From Clostridia bacterium (GTDB lineage: Bacteria > Bacillota > Clostridia > Oscillospirales > Acutalibacteraceae), in NCBI GenBank assembly GCA_017399405.1, contig JAFQCT010000003.1, forward strand, positions 1 to 53,654: a stretch of DNA of 53,654 nt, read 5' to 3'. The notes under the pieces were generated by a model. It was not told the DNA's origin, did not search any database, and worked only from the letters and a program-made list of their open reading frames with translations. Position numbers and translations under genes: made by a program. This document shows positions 16,239-24,887 of this stretch, piece by piece. The first letter of the stretch is position 1, and each line of letters opens with the position of its first letter.

Positions 16239-17039
16239 CTAATTTTTCTGCATTCTTCTCCAATGAAACAAATACTGTTGAGCAATTCCTTCAGTGCCTT
16301 TTGTGCAAGCAGGGAGACCGTTAGGGTACATCTCTGCCATAATGCGTTTTACCCAAACATCAACAGGGAATGCGTCGATTTTATGAAATCCGTAAAGCAG
16401 AGTACATTCTGCAACTTTTGCACCAACGCCTTTGATTTTCTGTAATTCTTCACGACCATATTCAATAGGTTCGGTTTTGATTTTTGCAAAATCAATTTCA
16501 CCGTTTGCTACTTTCTGTGCTGCATCAATTATATATTTAGCTCGAAAACCTGCACGAAGTGGAGATAAATCCTCGACGGTGAGTTTTGAAAGTGTTTCAG
16601 CACTTGGAAAAGACTTTTTACCACTTTCACCTTCGCCAAATTCTTCACAAAGACGCTCAATAATGCCTTTTATTCTTGGAATATTGTTATTCTGTGAAAT
16701 GATAAATGAGCAAAGTGTCTCCCAAGGCTCTTGGTGTAAAATGCGTATACCATTATACTCTTTAACTGCTTGTTTTAAGTAGTTATCGTCGTATTTTGAT
16801 ACGATTTTGGTATAATCGCAGTCAAGGTCAAAATAGTTTTTCCAGATACTATTAAAATCTTCTTCTGTGCAATCATAGAAAATGAGTTCGGCTTCGGTTT
16901 GCTCAATTGTAATGTATTTTCCAAACGCAACACCATGCCATTTTGAGCCGTTACTCCGCCAGCGGAATGCTTGGCCACAGTCAAGACAAAGAGAAAGGTT
17001 AAAAGTTTTGGGTAATGGAATTGTAAAGCAATTTTTCAT
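16239..17039 (-). CDS. 8-oxoguanine DNA glycosylase (OGG1-type, HhH-GPD)
   Basis: 266 residues. The N-terminal OGG domain (DCGQAFRWR) is followed by the HhH-GPD fold: SFIISQNNNIPRIKGIIERL, then the hairpin LQKIKGVGAKVAECTLLYG with the catalytic lysine in GAKVA, and PVDVWVKR with the catalytic aspartate. It excises oxidised guanine and nicks the strand. The ATG at 17039 follows AAAGGA at normal spacing; a TTG at 17066 lacks a site. Standalone gene. Confidence 0.93.
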   Translation of the reverse strand: MKNCFTIPLPKTFNLSLCLDCGQAFRWRSNGSKWHGVAFGKYITIEQTEAELIFYDCTEEDFNSIWKNYFDLDCDYTKIVSKYDDNYLKQAVKEYNGIRILHQEPWETLCSFIISQNNNIPRIKGIIERLCEEFGEGESGKKSFPSAETLSKLTVEDLSPLRAGFRAKYIIDAAQKVANGEIDFAKIKTEPIEYGREELQKIKGVGAKVAECTLLYGFHKIDAFPVDVWVKRIMAEMYPNGLPACTKGTEGIAQQYLFHWRRMQKN

Positions 17040-17471
17040 AATAAAAATCCTTTGCAAAATAGACAAAATTTTATGAAAATTCTATCTAAAATCTATAATG
17101 TGAAATTGCACAAAAATTTTAGATAATTTATAACACAGGTATGTTCCATTTTGTATAAAATGTAAAGCAGTTACAACAAACTGTATTCGATAAATTTTTA
17201 ACAATCTTTTTTCAATAATGTCGAAAAATGGAAAAATCTGCTTAAAACTATTGATTTTCGGGGGAGTTATAAACATTTTCAACAGAGTTTTCAACAATTT
17301 TGTTGAAAAGTTCTTTATACTATTTGTATAATTTTTCTTGTAATAATTTTTGTTAAAAATCCCATATTGACAAATTTTTATGTGAAAAAGTTCACAAAAT
17401 ACAGTATAAAAATAACTAAAAATCCAACAATATTTGTGAATATAATAAAACTGAAGTGTGAGGATTTTTTT
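17040..17471. other. AT-rich intergenic region with inverted repeat
   Basis: No supported gene: the long minus frame here (17082-17510) is a low-complexity K/F/I/Y-rich translation without a ribosome binding site. An inverted repeat TTTTCAACA-ATTT-TGTTGAAAA (17288-17309) is preceded by a direct copy of TTTTCAACA at 17276-17284. A TATAAT at 17441-17446 is the likely -10 for the small gene that follows. Confidence 0.6.
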
Positions 17472-17735
17472 ATGGTCAAGGGAGTAAACCGACAAGTACT
17501 TGAAATTCACGAAACCGGGTGCGAATATTTTGAAAAAGCCTTGTTTTTTGTTCGACCTGAATTTTCGCAGGAAAGTGAAAGCAAATTAAAAGGCAAAGCT
17601 CTTAACAGTATTAAAAACTCAACAGGAATACCAAAAACCCGTAAGCAAAAAATCAAAAGTAAAATGTTTTTTGTAGTAGAATTATTGGCATCTGCAGGGG
17701 CAGGGGCAGTAATAACTGCGTTGATTATAAAATAA
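17472..17735 (+). CDS. Small single-TM protein of unknown function
   Basis: 87 residues from ATG 17472 with GAGGA upstream. The N-terminal half (QVLEIHETGCEYFEKALFFV) has mixed charge, the middle is lysine-rich, and the C-terminus is one membrane helix (FFVVELLASAGAGAVITALI) with alanine/glycine packing and a lysine at the end. The layout suggests a tail-anchored protein with its N-terminus inside the cell. It overlaps the 3' end of the convergent M24 peptidase gene by 11 bases. Family not recognised. Confidence 0.7.
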   Translation: MVKGVNRQVLEIHETGCEYFEKALFFVRPEFSQESESKLKGKALNSIKNSTGIPKTRKQKIKSKMFFVVELLASAGAGAVITALIIK

Positions 17736-18792
17736 TCAAATCTTTTTTTGCGTTTGTTAAGTTCCTACAACCGTTTTCTGTTATAAGTGCCATATCTTCA
17801 ATTCTTACGCCAAATTTTTCAGGAATATAAATGCCGGGCTCAACGGTTACAATGTTACCGACTTGTAAAACACTATCAGACGCAGGGGAAAGATTAGGGA
17901 ATTCGTGAATTTCTACGCCTACACCGTGGCCTGTTGAATGGGTAAAAAATTGTCCTAAACCTGCGTTTCTGATAACTGAACGGGCAAACTCGTCACCATC
18001 TTTACAACTAATACCCGCTTTGATATTATCAAGGCAGTTTTGTTGTGCTTTAAGCACAGTATCATATACATTTTTCATTTCGTCAGTTGCAAATCCAATA
18101 GCAACTGTTCTTGTCATATCACTGTGATATCCATTTATAATTGTGCCGAAGTCCATAGTGATAAAATCACCGTTTTCGATTTTTTTGTTGCTTGGCACAC
18201 CGTGTGGCATTGATGAATTTGCACCACTTACTGCAATTGTTTCAAAAGAAAGTCCCTCACCACCGTGGCGGAGCATATAGAAATCTAATTCAAGTGCAAT
18301 TTCTTTCTCGGTAACACCGACTTTAATGAAATTAAGTATATGGTTAAAAGCATCTTCGGCAATTCGTTGAGCTTTTATAATATTTTCAACTTCAATTTCG
18401 GTTTTAACTGAACGGAGCGTATTGATAATAGTATCAAGAGTAGTGTCAGTTGATACAGGGATTTTCTTAAGCACACCTTTAAGTGAATTGTATGTAGAAA
18501 CTGTCATTCTTGTTGATTCAACAAGCAACCTGTTACAGTTCATTTCTTTAAGAATTTCTGCAATCTGTGGATATGTTTTGCCGAGCAACTTAACTTCGCA
18601 GTTGCTAATTTGCTTTTCTGCGGCTTCAATGTATCTGCCATCAGTAATAAATACTGCACGATTTTCTGATGCAATCAAAAATCCGTCAGAAGACTCAAAC
18701 CCCGTAAAGTATTTTCTGTTTTCAGGTGAAATTATCAAAGCACAAGTGTTTTGTGCTTGTTTGCGTAATAGCTTTTGTAAATCTTTAATCAT
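17725..18792 (-). CDS. M24 family Xaa-Pro aminopeptidase/dipeptidase
   Basis: 355 residues. An N-terminal creatinase-like domain precedes the pita-bread catalytic domain with all five metal ligands: MDFGTIINGYHSDMTRT (two Asp), HSTGHGVGVEIHE (His), TVEPGIYIP (Glu) and RIEDMALI (Glu). It removes N-terminal residues ahead of proline or splits X-Pro dipeptides in the cytoplasm. The ATG at 18792 overlaps the YqeG stop by 8 bases, giving translational coupling; an upstream in-frame start lies inside yqeG. Confidence 0.92.
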   Translation of the reverse strand: MIKDLQKLLRKQAQNTCALIISPENRKYFTGFESSDGFLIASENRAVFITDGRYIEAAEKQISNCEVKLLGKTYPQIAEILKEMNCNRLLVESTRMTVSTYNSLKGVLKKIPVSTDTTLDTIINTLRSVKTEIEVENIIKAQRIAEDAFNHILNFIKVGVTEKEIALELDFYMLRHGGEGLSFETIAVSGANSSMPHGVPSNKKIENGDFITMDFGTIINGYHSDMTRTVAIGFATDEMKNVYDTVLKAQQNCLDNIKAGISCKDGDEFARSVIRNAGLGQFFTHSTGHGVGVEIHEFPNLSPASDSVLQVGNIVTVEPGIYIPEKFGVRIEDMALITENGCRNLTNAKKDLIIL

Positions 18793-19303
18793 AGTAACCA
18801 AATCCGTGTAATTTTTCAAAATCTTTTATAACGGGAGTTTCTTTTGCTCTTCGTCTTTCATAAAATTTCTTAAATCGAGTTTCACCTTCAAGTGGTTCAA
18901 CGCGGATTGCAATAGCACCGCAATCGTTTGCTGCCATAACATCTGCAAAAAGCTGGTCGCCCACCATTGCCAATTCGTGAATTTTAACATTCATCATTTG
19001 TGCCGCTTTAATAAGTTTGTGTGATTTCGGTTTTCTTGCCATACAGATATATGGAATACCTAATTTTTTTGCAACATTTTTAGGGCGTCTTGGCATAGCA
19101 TTTGACAAAATCATAACTTTAATGCCTGCATTCTGTACTTTTGCAAGCCAATCTTCAAGACCTGTTATACAATTTTGCTTACCGTCGTTGCAGATTGTGT
19201 TGTCGATATCAAGGGCAACTGCTTTTGCTTCCATCTTATGTAAATCTTCAACGGTAATGTCAAGAACACTTTTGTAGCGGTATTTTGGCATAGGTGAAAC
19301 CAT
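18785..19303 (-). CDS. YqeG family HAD-IIIA phosphatase
   Basis: 172 residues with HAD motifs: ALDIDNTIC (motif I, D-x-D), ILSNAMPRR (motif II), KPKSHK (motif III lysine) and MVGDQLFADVMAAN (motif IV). YqeG proteins are phosphatases with phosphatidylglycerophosphate phosphatase activity reported in some relatives; the substrate here is not shown by sequence. First gene of a pair with the M24 peptidase. Confidence 0.92.
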   Translation of the reverse strand: MVSPMPKYRYKSVLDITVEDLHKMEAKAVALDIDNTICNDGKQNCITGLEDWLAKVQNAGIKVMILSNAMPRRPKNVAKKLGIPYICMARKPKSHKLIKAAQMMNVKIHELAMVGDQLFADVMAANDCGAIAIRVEPLEGETRFKKFYERRRAKETPVIKDFEKLHGFGYYD

Positions 19304-19324
19304 AATAAAACTCCTTGTTGAATA

Positions 19325-19363
19325 AGTAAAAAAATAGTGGGCAATCCGTCAATGGATGCCCAC
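19325..19363 (-). terminator. Terminator downstream of rpsU
   Basis: On the minus strand, GTGGGCATCC / GGATTGCCCAC with a one-base bulge is followed by TATTTTTTTAC. It separates rpsU from yqeG. Confidence 0.85.
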
Positions 19364-19398
19364 TTGCGTTTTGAAACATAACGACGCAAAGCCCAAGC

Positions 19399-19575
19399 TT
19401 ATTTGAACTTACGCTTACGTGCAGCCTCAGACTTCTTCTTTCTTTTTACAGAAGGCTTTTCGTAATGCTCTCTTTTTCTAACTTCCTGAATGACACCGTC
19501 ACGAGAAGTCTGTCTCTTAAATCTTCTGAGAGCGCTTTCCAAGGACTCGTTTTCTTTAACTTTTACCTGACTCAT
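19399..19575 (-). CDS. rpsU: 30S ribosomal protein S21
   Basis: 58 residues: [19 protein letters not shown] at the start, then KRQTSRDG and an extended lysine/arginine-rich C-terminal helix, all typical of Firmicutes S21. GGGAGGG precedes ATG 19575. The protein sits near the 3' end of 16S rRNA and assists initiation. Single-gene unit with its own promoter and terminator. Confidence 0.97.
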   Translation of the reverse strand: MSQVKVKENESLESALRRFKRQTSRDGVIQEVRKREHYEKPSVKRKKKSEAARKRKFK

Positions 19576-19611
19576 TAAAAATCCCTCCCTTTACATTGGG
19601 ATACATTGTGT

Positions 19612-19641
19612 ATTATACAACACCAAATATAAACTTGTCAA
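19612..19641 (-). promoter_or_regulatory. Promoter of rpsU
   Basis: Minus strand TTGACA (19641-19636), 18 bases, TATAAT (19617-19612), about 35 bases before the rpsU start. Confidence 0.85.
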
Positions 19642-19721
19642 CATTTTTTTGGCATATTTTTTGCAAAGCGTCCTTGCCTTCGGCTCGTGCTATTTTTTGT
19701 CAATAAAAATTTTATAAAAAA

Positions 19722-19745
19722 TCGCCGAAGATAAAATCTTCGACG
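19722..19745. other. Hairpin with flanking T-runs in the rpsU-XRE gap
   Basis: Arms CGCCGAAGAT/ATCTTCGACG (one mismatch) with T-runs on both outer sides, so it could stop transcription either way. It lies between two divergent genes, where there is no obvious transcript to end. It may insulate the two promoters. The rest of 19642-19860 shows no gene. Confidence 0.45.
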
Positions 19746-19867
19746 GTTTTTACTTAACCCCTTTATTTTGTAAAAAACTGTAGTTTAACTTTCTACAGAA
19801 GAATAAGTTGTTTAGAGTTAAGATTTAATTTTTACTTTGCATAGTTGTATTATACATCAATGTCATT

Positions 19868-19888
19868 ATATCTAATTTAATTAGATAT
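19868..19888. promoter_or_regulatory. Perfect 21-bp palindrome, likely operator of the XRE regulator
   Basis: ATATCTAAT-TTA-ATTAGATAT is symmetric over 10 bases on each side. Single half-sites (ATTAGA) recur at 19911-19916 and 19944-19949, closer to the gene. The placement 80 bases before the XRE start suggests self-control. Confidence 0.6.
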
Positions 19889-19966
19889 GTCAAGAATAAA
19901 ATATGAACAGATTAGATAAAAAATCAAATACTATATAGTACAATTAGACAAAAGGTAGGTGAGCAA

Positions 19967-20275
19967 ATGGAAAAGAAAGATTTTAGCTTGAGATTAGCAA
20001 CTTTGAGAGAACAAAAGGGTGTTTCTGCAAGAGAAATGAGTTTGTCAATTGGTCAATGTGAAAGTTATATTAACGGAGTAGAAAATGGAGTCAGTTTTCC
20101 CTCAATGTCCGTATTCTTTTACATTTGCGATTATTTAGGAATCACACCACAAGAATTTTTTGAAACAGAAATGAAAAATCCTGCAAAAACAAAAGAGTTG
20201 ATTGATGCGGTTAAAGGTTTAAGTACAGAACAACTTGATAATCTGATTGTGCTTGCAAAAGGGTTGAAAAAATGA
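19967..20275 (+). CDS. XRE-family transcriptional regulator
   Basis: 102 residues. A Cro/C1-type helix-turn-helix occupies residues 8-66 (LATLREQKGVSAREMSLSIG, then SYINGVENG and FFYICDYLGITPQEFF), followed by a short helical tail ending LSTEQLDNLIVLAKGLKK. Start ATG 19967 follows GGTAGGTGAG. It is monocistronic, with a palindromic operator candidate upstream and a strong terminator downstream. Small regulators of this form are common in Oscillospiraceae. The target genes are unknown. Confidence 0.88.
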   Translation: MEKKDFSLRLATLREQKGVSAREMSLSIGQCESYINGVENGVSFPSMSVFFYICDYLGITPQEFFETEMKNPAKTKELIDAVKGLSTEQLDNLIVLAKGLKK

Positions 20276-20279
20276 TAAC

Positions 20280-20305
20280 GGGACGATGTGGGCATCGTCC
20301 CCTAC
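20280..20305. repeat. GC-rich palindromic element ending CCCCTAC
   Basis: Perfect 9-base arms GGGACGATG/CATCGTCCC with a 4-base loop, then CCTAC, directly after the XRE stop codon. Same style as 8409-8432. Confidence 0.55.
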
Positions 20306-20312
20306 AAAAATT

Positions 20313-20346
20313 AAACGGAGAGTTTAGCGACTCTCCGTTTTTTGTT
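20313..20346. terminator. Terminator between XRE gene and PHP-domain gene
   Basis: 11-base arms AAACGGAGAGT/ACTCTCCGTTT (20313-20323, 20330-20340) followed by TTTTTTG on + and a shorter T-run on minus. It serves the convergent genes. Confidence 0.88.
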
Positions 20347-21621
20347 TTATATTTTCTTTGTAAGCTTTCCGTAGATTACGCCAAGTTTCTTTGAGTAGAA
20401 TTTGCGTTTTTTCTTTTGCTCTTCAGTCATATTTTCTTGAAGAATCGGCTTTTTGAGGCTTTCCATATTGCCGTCATCAAGCACAAATGCTTGAGTTAAG
20501 CAGATACCACCTTTACCTTTAAGTTGTGCTCTAACATAGCAACTGATTTTGTCGCTATAATCTGCAAGGTTGATTGTGGTTGCCATTTCACCGTCGGCGT
20601 CAATAGTTTCTGTTTTAATTGTTTCACCGTCTGCAATCCAATCAATTTCTTTGCAGTTAATACCTGTAAGTGTGATTGTATCATTTTCATTATCAACTTG
20701 GATTTTTGTAACTCTTGGGCAAGGTCCAACGCCTTTGAAATCTTCGCCCAATTCGTTTTTAGCGTAACGGGCAATTGAGAAGAATGTGCCTGTTTCCATA
20801 GCGTTGCGGAGCGTGTCAAGGGAATATTCGGGAAGAATAAAGTCCATAAACGCTGTGTCAATCTGGTCAACCTGATGAGCATCACTATTTGAGAAGCCAA
20901 ACACTTTGCGACCATAAGGAGTGAGCAACTTCAAAAGTTCATCCCATAAAATGCGGTCACTACGGTTAGGGATATCATACATATTAAGAACTTCAATACC
21001 CATACAAGAAGGGAACTTCATAATAAGATTTGCAAAGAATGCAATATTCTTCGGGTCCTTTGCACAATCGGGGTTTTTCTTTGCCTGCAACAAGTCGGTT
21101 GGGTGGTTAATGTGAGAAATACCGCCACTCTTTTCAATAAGTGCCATTGGGATTTCATAGTCGTATTCAAGACCTTGCACACCCTCATAAGCGTTGTCTG
21201 TGAAATAACCGTTTACATGGTTTTTCATAACCGTAAACATATTGCACTCAATAGCATTAGGCACATCCTCAAGTCCGCGTGTCTTTGTTCTTGTGTTGTT
21301 TTTTGTTTTATATGTACCTGCTTTAATTCCTTTATACTGTTCTTCAGTTAAGTAACTGCGTTTACCGTGCCAAAGATATTGGAAATTAAAGAATGGAATG
21401 TGAGTTGGCTCTTCATTCCAATATTTACCTAAAATTCCGTGCTCTGCAAAGGCAACAATGTCAAAATCGTTATCATAAAAGCCTTTAATCATATCTGTCA
21501 TAGTGTCATTTGCATCACTATAAGTTGAGTGTGTATGCAAGTTTGTTTTGTAGTGATGTTCCATATCTCCGAGCAAATCGGTTACACTTTCATAAGGATT
21601 TGTAATTTTATACTTTGCCAT
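20347..21621 (-). CDS. PHP-domain metal-dependent phosphoesterase-like protein
   Basis: 424 residues. The PHP signature NLHTHSTYSDA (27-37), AFAEHG, a GGISHINHP segment and GFSNSDAH supply the metal-binding His/Asp set of the polymerase and histidinol phosphatase fold. The last ~120 residues form a beta-rich domain (KIQVDNENDTITLTG) seen after PHP in proteins with sugar- or phosphate-related roles. The substrate is unknown. It lies 9 bases after the D-2-hydroxyacid dehydrogenase gene on the same strand. Confidence 0.83.
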   Translation of the reverse strand: MAKYKITNPYESVTDLLGDMEHHYKTNLHTHSTYSDANDTMTDMIKGFYDNDFDIVAFAEHGILGKYWNEEPTHIPFFNFQYLWHGKRSYLTEEQYKGIKAGTYKTKNNTRTKTRGLEDVPNAIECNMFTVMKNHVNGYFTDNAYEGVQGLEYDYEIPMALIEKSGGISHINHPTDLLQAKKNPDCAKDPKNIAFFANLIMKFPSCMGIEVLNMYDIPNRSDRILWDELLKLLTPYGRKVFGFSNSDAHQVDQIDTAFMDFILPEYSLDTLRNAMETGTFFSIARYAKNELGEDFKGVGPCPRVTKIQVDNENDTITLTGINCKEIDWIADGETIKTETIDADGEMATTINLADYSDKISCYVRAQLKGKGGICLTQAFVLDDGNMESLKKPILQENMTEEQKKKRKFYSKKLGVIYGKLTKKI

Positions 21622-21630
21622 AATATTACC

Positions 21631-22590
21631 TCACTTGTTTACTACATTCTGTGGATTGCCATTAAGATATGCAGTAATATTTTCTTTAAGAATATTCATA
21701 AGTCGTTCTCTTGTTTCAAATCCTGCCCACGCAATGTGTGGAGTTATGAAACAATTTTTTGCGGTTAATAGAGGGTTGTCTGCTTTTGGCGGTTCAACAG
21801 TTAAAACATCAAGCCCTGCACCGCGGAGTTTGCCACTATTTAAGGCGTCTGCTAAATCTTTATCGTTTACAACAGGTCCACGACTTGTGTTTATAATGAT
21901 TGCACCGTTTTTGCACTTGTCAATAAAATCTTTATTTACAAGACCCGTTGTTTTTTCTGTGAGCGGACAATGGAATGAAATAATATCACTCACATTAGCA
22001 AGAGTTTCCATATCAACCCACTTGAAGTTTTTGCGGTGACTCTGGTCTGTTTCGTGACCTGAAACTGCAACCACATTCATTTTGAACGCTTCGGCAATAT
22101 CTGCAACTGCCTGACCAATTTGCCCAAAACCTACAATACCTAATGTTTTACCGCATAATTCTGTCAGCGGTGTTTTCCAATAACAGAAATCGGGGCAATT
22201 AGTCCATTCACCATTTTTTACACTTTCGCTGTGAATACCTACTGCATTGGTAATTTCTAAAATCAGTGAAAAAGTAAGTTGTGCAACTGTGTTTGTTGAG
22301 TATGCAGGAATGTTTGAAACGGGGATTCCACGACTCTTTGCACAATCGCAATCGACAATGTTATAACCGGTCGAGAGCAGGGCAATATATTTAAGATTAG
22401 GCAATTTTTCAAGAGTTTCAGCGGTAAGGGGAGTTTTGTTTGTTAAAATAATCTCTGCACCCTCACATCTTTCTAAAATCTTTTCTTGTGGTGTGCGGTG
22501 GTAAATTTTGCACTCGCCAAGTTTTTCGAGCCACTCCCAAGATAAATCACCAGGATTTAATGCGTAGGAGTCAAGCACTACGATTTTCAA
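21631..22590 (-). CDS. D-2-hydroxyacid dehydrogenase (glycerate/hydroxypyruvate type)
   Basis: About 319 residues. The NAD-binding Rossmann motif GIVGFGQIG follows an N-terminal half typical of the family. The catalytic set is present: R in NTSRGP, E in TVEPP and H in PHIAWA. These proteins reduce hydroxypyruvate or other 2-keto acids with NADH. I favour TTG 22590 since AAGG lies about 10 bases upstream; GTG 22599 is possible but is too close to that site. Precedes the PHP gene in a two-gene unit. Confidence 0.88.
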   Translation of the reverse strand: MKIVVLDSYALNPGDLSWEWLEKLGECKIYHRTPQEKILERCEGAEIILTNKTPLTAETLEKLPNLKYIALLSTGYNIVDCDCAKSRGIPVSNIPAYSTNTVAQLTFSLILEITNAVGIHSESVKNGEWTNCPDFCYWKTPLTELCGKTLGIVGFGQIGQAVADIAEAFKMNVVAVSGHETDQSHRKNFKWVDMETLANVSDIISFHCPLTEKTTGLVNKDFIDKCKNGAIIINTSRGPVVNDKDLADALNSGKLRGAGLDVLTVEPPKADNPLLTAKNCFITPHIAWAGFETRERLMNILKENITAYLNGNPQNVVNK

Positions 22591-22661
22591 TACAATCACG
22601 CCTTAATGGTAATTTAATGTATATATTTTACCATATATTACTTAATATAACAATAAAAATA

Positions 22662-22690
22662 TTGACCTTTTAACTGAAATATTATAAAAT
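22662..22690 (+). promoter_or_regulatory. Promoter of the TVP38-galK unit
   Basis: TTGACC (22662-22667), 17 bases, TAAAAT (22685-22690). A TATAAT at 22691-22696 lies at a less favourable spacing. Confidence 0.55.
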
Positions 22691-22726
22691 TATAATGTAT
22701 ATTTATGTTCAAGAAAGGGGATGCAA

Positions 22727-23473
22727 ATGGAAAAACGCAATCTTGACAGAAAAGGTGCTATGAATCTCAGTGCAATCGGCTTTTTTGCAGTGGCAATATT
22801 GCTTACAATAATCACTATGATTATGAGTACTCAGGTTGCCGAAGGTGGCTGGGCAGAGTTTTTGCGGGCATTAAGCAAGTTGCAGGATTTTATACAGTCA
22901 CTTGAAAACAACTGGCTTATTGGTCTTGCAATATTGGCTGTTTATGCACTTAAATCCGTTGCACCGATACCATTCCCTTTTATTATGATTATGACAGGTG
23001 TTATGTTTGAGCCTGCAACTGCATTACTTTTGAATATTGTGGGATTTTCAATAACCCTTTCAATAGTATATTGGTATGGCAGACGACTTGACGAGGGCGT
23101 TGCATTACGCAAACTTAAAAAATATGAAAATGTCAGCGAAATGTTGAAACACGCAGGTAAAACAAAACTTGGCGTGCTGTTTCTTATTAGGCTTATACCG
23201 TCAGTCCCTATAAATATGGCAAGTCAGTTTTATGGCGGAATTAAATTCCCTTATGGTAAATTTATGATTGCATCAATTGCGGGGTATTTTATTAAACTCT
23301 GGACATATTCCGTAATCGGTGGCAATATTGCACAACCTTTTACTTGGCACTTTATGGCACCCGTAATAATTCTTTTAATTGTTTCGGGAGTTGCAGTTTT
23401 AATAACAAATATAGCATTGGAAAAACGAAAAGGAGAAAATAAAAATGGCACAACTGAATGTATTGAAGAATGA
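22727..23473 (+). CDS. TVP38/TMEM64 (DedA-like SNARE-associated) membrane protein
   Basis: 248 residues from ATG 22727, six bases after AAGAAAGGGG. Five to six membrane helices, with the family signature in the centre (PIPFPFIMIMTGVMFEP, then RLIPSVPINMASQFYGG and PYGKFMIAS). Family members act in lipid scrambling or membrane homeostasis; the specific substrate here is unknown. The 3' end overlaps galK by 29 bases, so the two are probably co-translated. Confidence 0.88.
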   Translation: MEKRNLDRKGAMNLSAIGFFAVAILLTIITMIMSTQVAEGGWAEFLRALSKLQDFIQSLENNWLIGLAILAVYALKSVAPIPFPFIMIMTGVMFEPATALLLNIVGFSITLSIVYWYGRRLDEGVALRKLKKYENVSEMLKHAGKTKLGVLFLIRLIPSVPINMASQFYGGIKFPYGKFMIASIAGYFIKLWTYSVIGGNIAQPFTWHFMAPVIILLIVSGVAVLITNIALEKRKGENKNGTTECIEE

Positions 23474-24725
23474 AATCTTAAATGGTGCATATGATGAAAG
23501 ATTTAAGAGAGTATATGTAACAGACGAAGCTGTAAAAGAACAGCACGAAAGATATGTATCTCTTGCAAACGATTTTGCAGAGATTTTTAGTGAGGACCGT
23601 GATGTTCGTCTTTTCTCAGCCCCCGGCAGAACTGAAGTTGGTGGTAACCACACAGACCATAATCACGGTAGAGTTCTTGCTGCAAGTATTAACCTTGATG
23701 CTATTGCAGTTGCATCAAAAAATGACGAAAATATTGTACGCGTAAAGTCACGCGGTTATAATATGGATGTTTGTGATATTACAGACCTTGAAATCAAGGA
23801 AGATGAAAAAGGTCACTCACCAGCACTTGTTCGCGGTATGTGTGCAGGCTTCCTTAAATATGGTTATAAAATCGGTGGCTTTGACGCAGTAACAATGTCA
23901 AGCGTGCTTTCAGGCTCAGGTCTTTCCAGTTCAGCGGCTTATGAAGTTCTTGTTGGTACAATGCTCAACTACCTTTATAATGACGGTAAAGTTGACGCAA
24001 TCACAATCGCAAAAATTGCACAGTATGCTGAAAATGTTTACTTTGACAAACCTTGCGGACTTATGGACCAGATGGCTTGTTCAGTTGGTAGTTTTGTAAC
24101 TATCGATTTCAATAATCCTGCTGAACCAATTGTAAATGAAGTTAAATATGATTTTGCATCTTCAGGCCATTCACTTTGTATTGTTGATACAAAGGGTAGC
24201 CACTCAGATTTAACTGACGATTACGCTGCAATTCGTAGCGAAATGGAAGGCGTTGCAGGTTGCTTTGGTAAAAAAGTTCTTCGTGAAGTTTCAGAAGATG
24301 AATTTAAGAAGAATATTCCTATGATTCGCGAAAAGGTTGGCGACAGAGCGGTTATTCGTGCTATGCACTTCTTTGCAGATAACGACAGAGTGTTAAAAGA
24401 AGTTGATGCACTTAAAAATGGCGATTTTGAAACATTTAAGTCTTACATACTTGAAAGTGGTGACTCATCATACAAGTATAATCAGAATGTATTTTCTGTT
24501 AAAAAACCACTTGAACAGCCAGTTTCATTAGCACTTGCACTTTCAGAGAGCATTCTTAAAGGAAAAGGTGCATGGCGTGTTCACGGCGGTGGCTTTGCAG
24601 GTACAATTCAGGCATTCGTTCCAAACGAAATCCTTGCAGATTACAAAAATGCAATGGAAAGTATTTTTGGAAATGACAGTTGCTATGTCCTTATCATTCG
24701 CCCAGTAGGCGGCACTGAAATCTAA
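23445..24725 (+). CDS. galK: Galactokinase (GHMP kinase)
   Basis: 426 residues. GalK signature GRTEVGGNHTDHNHG (sugar-binding) at about 63-77, the GHMP ATP loop SSVLSGSGLSSSAA, PCGLMDQMACSVG, and the C-terminal GGGFAGTIQAFV. It makes galactose 1-phosphate in the Leloir pathway. AAGGAGAA precedes the ATG, which lies inside the end of the previous gene. galT and galE are not in the window. Confidence 0.95.
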   Translation: MAQLNVLKNEILNGAYDERFKRVYVTDEAVKEQHERYVSLANDFAEIFSEDRDVRLFSAPGRTEVGGNHTDHNHGRVLAASINLDAIAVASKNDENIVRVKSRGYNMDVCDITDLEIKEDEKGHSPALVRGMCAGFLKYGYKIGGFDAVTMSSVLSGSGLSSSAAYEVLVGTMLNYLYNDGKVDAITIAKIAQYAENVYFDKPCGLMDQMACSVGSFVTIDFNNPAEPIVNEVKYDFASSGHSLCIVDTKGSHSDLTDDYAAIRSEMEGVAGCFGKKVLREVSEDEFKKNIPMIREKVGDRAVIRAMHFFADNDRVLKEVDALKNGDFETFKSYILESGDSSYKYNQNVFSVKKPLEQPVSLALALSESILKGKGAWRVHGGGFAGTIQAFVPNEILADYKNAMESIFGNDSCYVLIIRPVGGTEI

Positions 24726-24824
24726 TCTTGTTGGTATATTTTCCGTAATACTGCGTTGTGCCATCTTGAAATATCCGCATATTCCTGCGATGCCACGCCT
24801 TGTCTTACGAAAAATCTACTCAAC
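24726..24824 (-). repeat. Possible dispersed coding-like fragment in galK-M42 gap
   Basis: On the minus strand this gap keeps an open frame reading FFVRQGVASQEYADISRW-type residues without a start or ribosome binding site. I have the impression that similar fragments recur between genes in related Clostridia, which would make it a dispersed repeat. This needs a genome search. Confidence 0.3.
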
Positions 24825-24887
24825 AATATTAAAAGTTTAATATTTATAGAGTTTGCAAAAACAAAAAGAATTTTAAGGTTGATATAA

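Noticed and set aside
17082-17510. 142-codon frame on the minus strand
   Set aside because: Composition is the simple translation of AT-rich DNA (Lys, Phe, Ile, Tyr), and it overlaps the promoter and start of the small gene at 17472.
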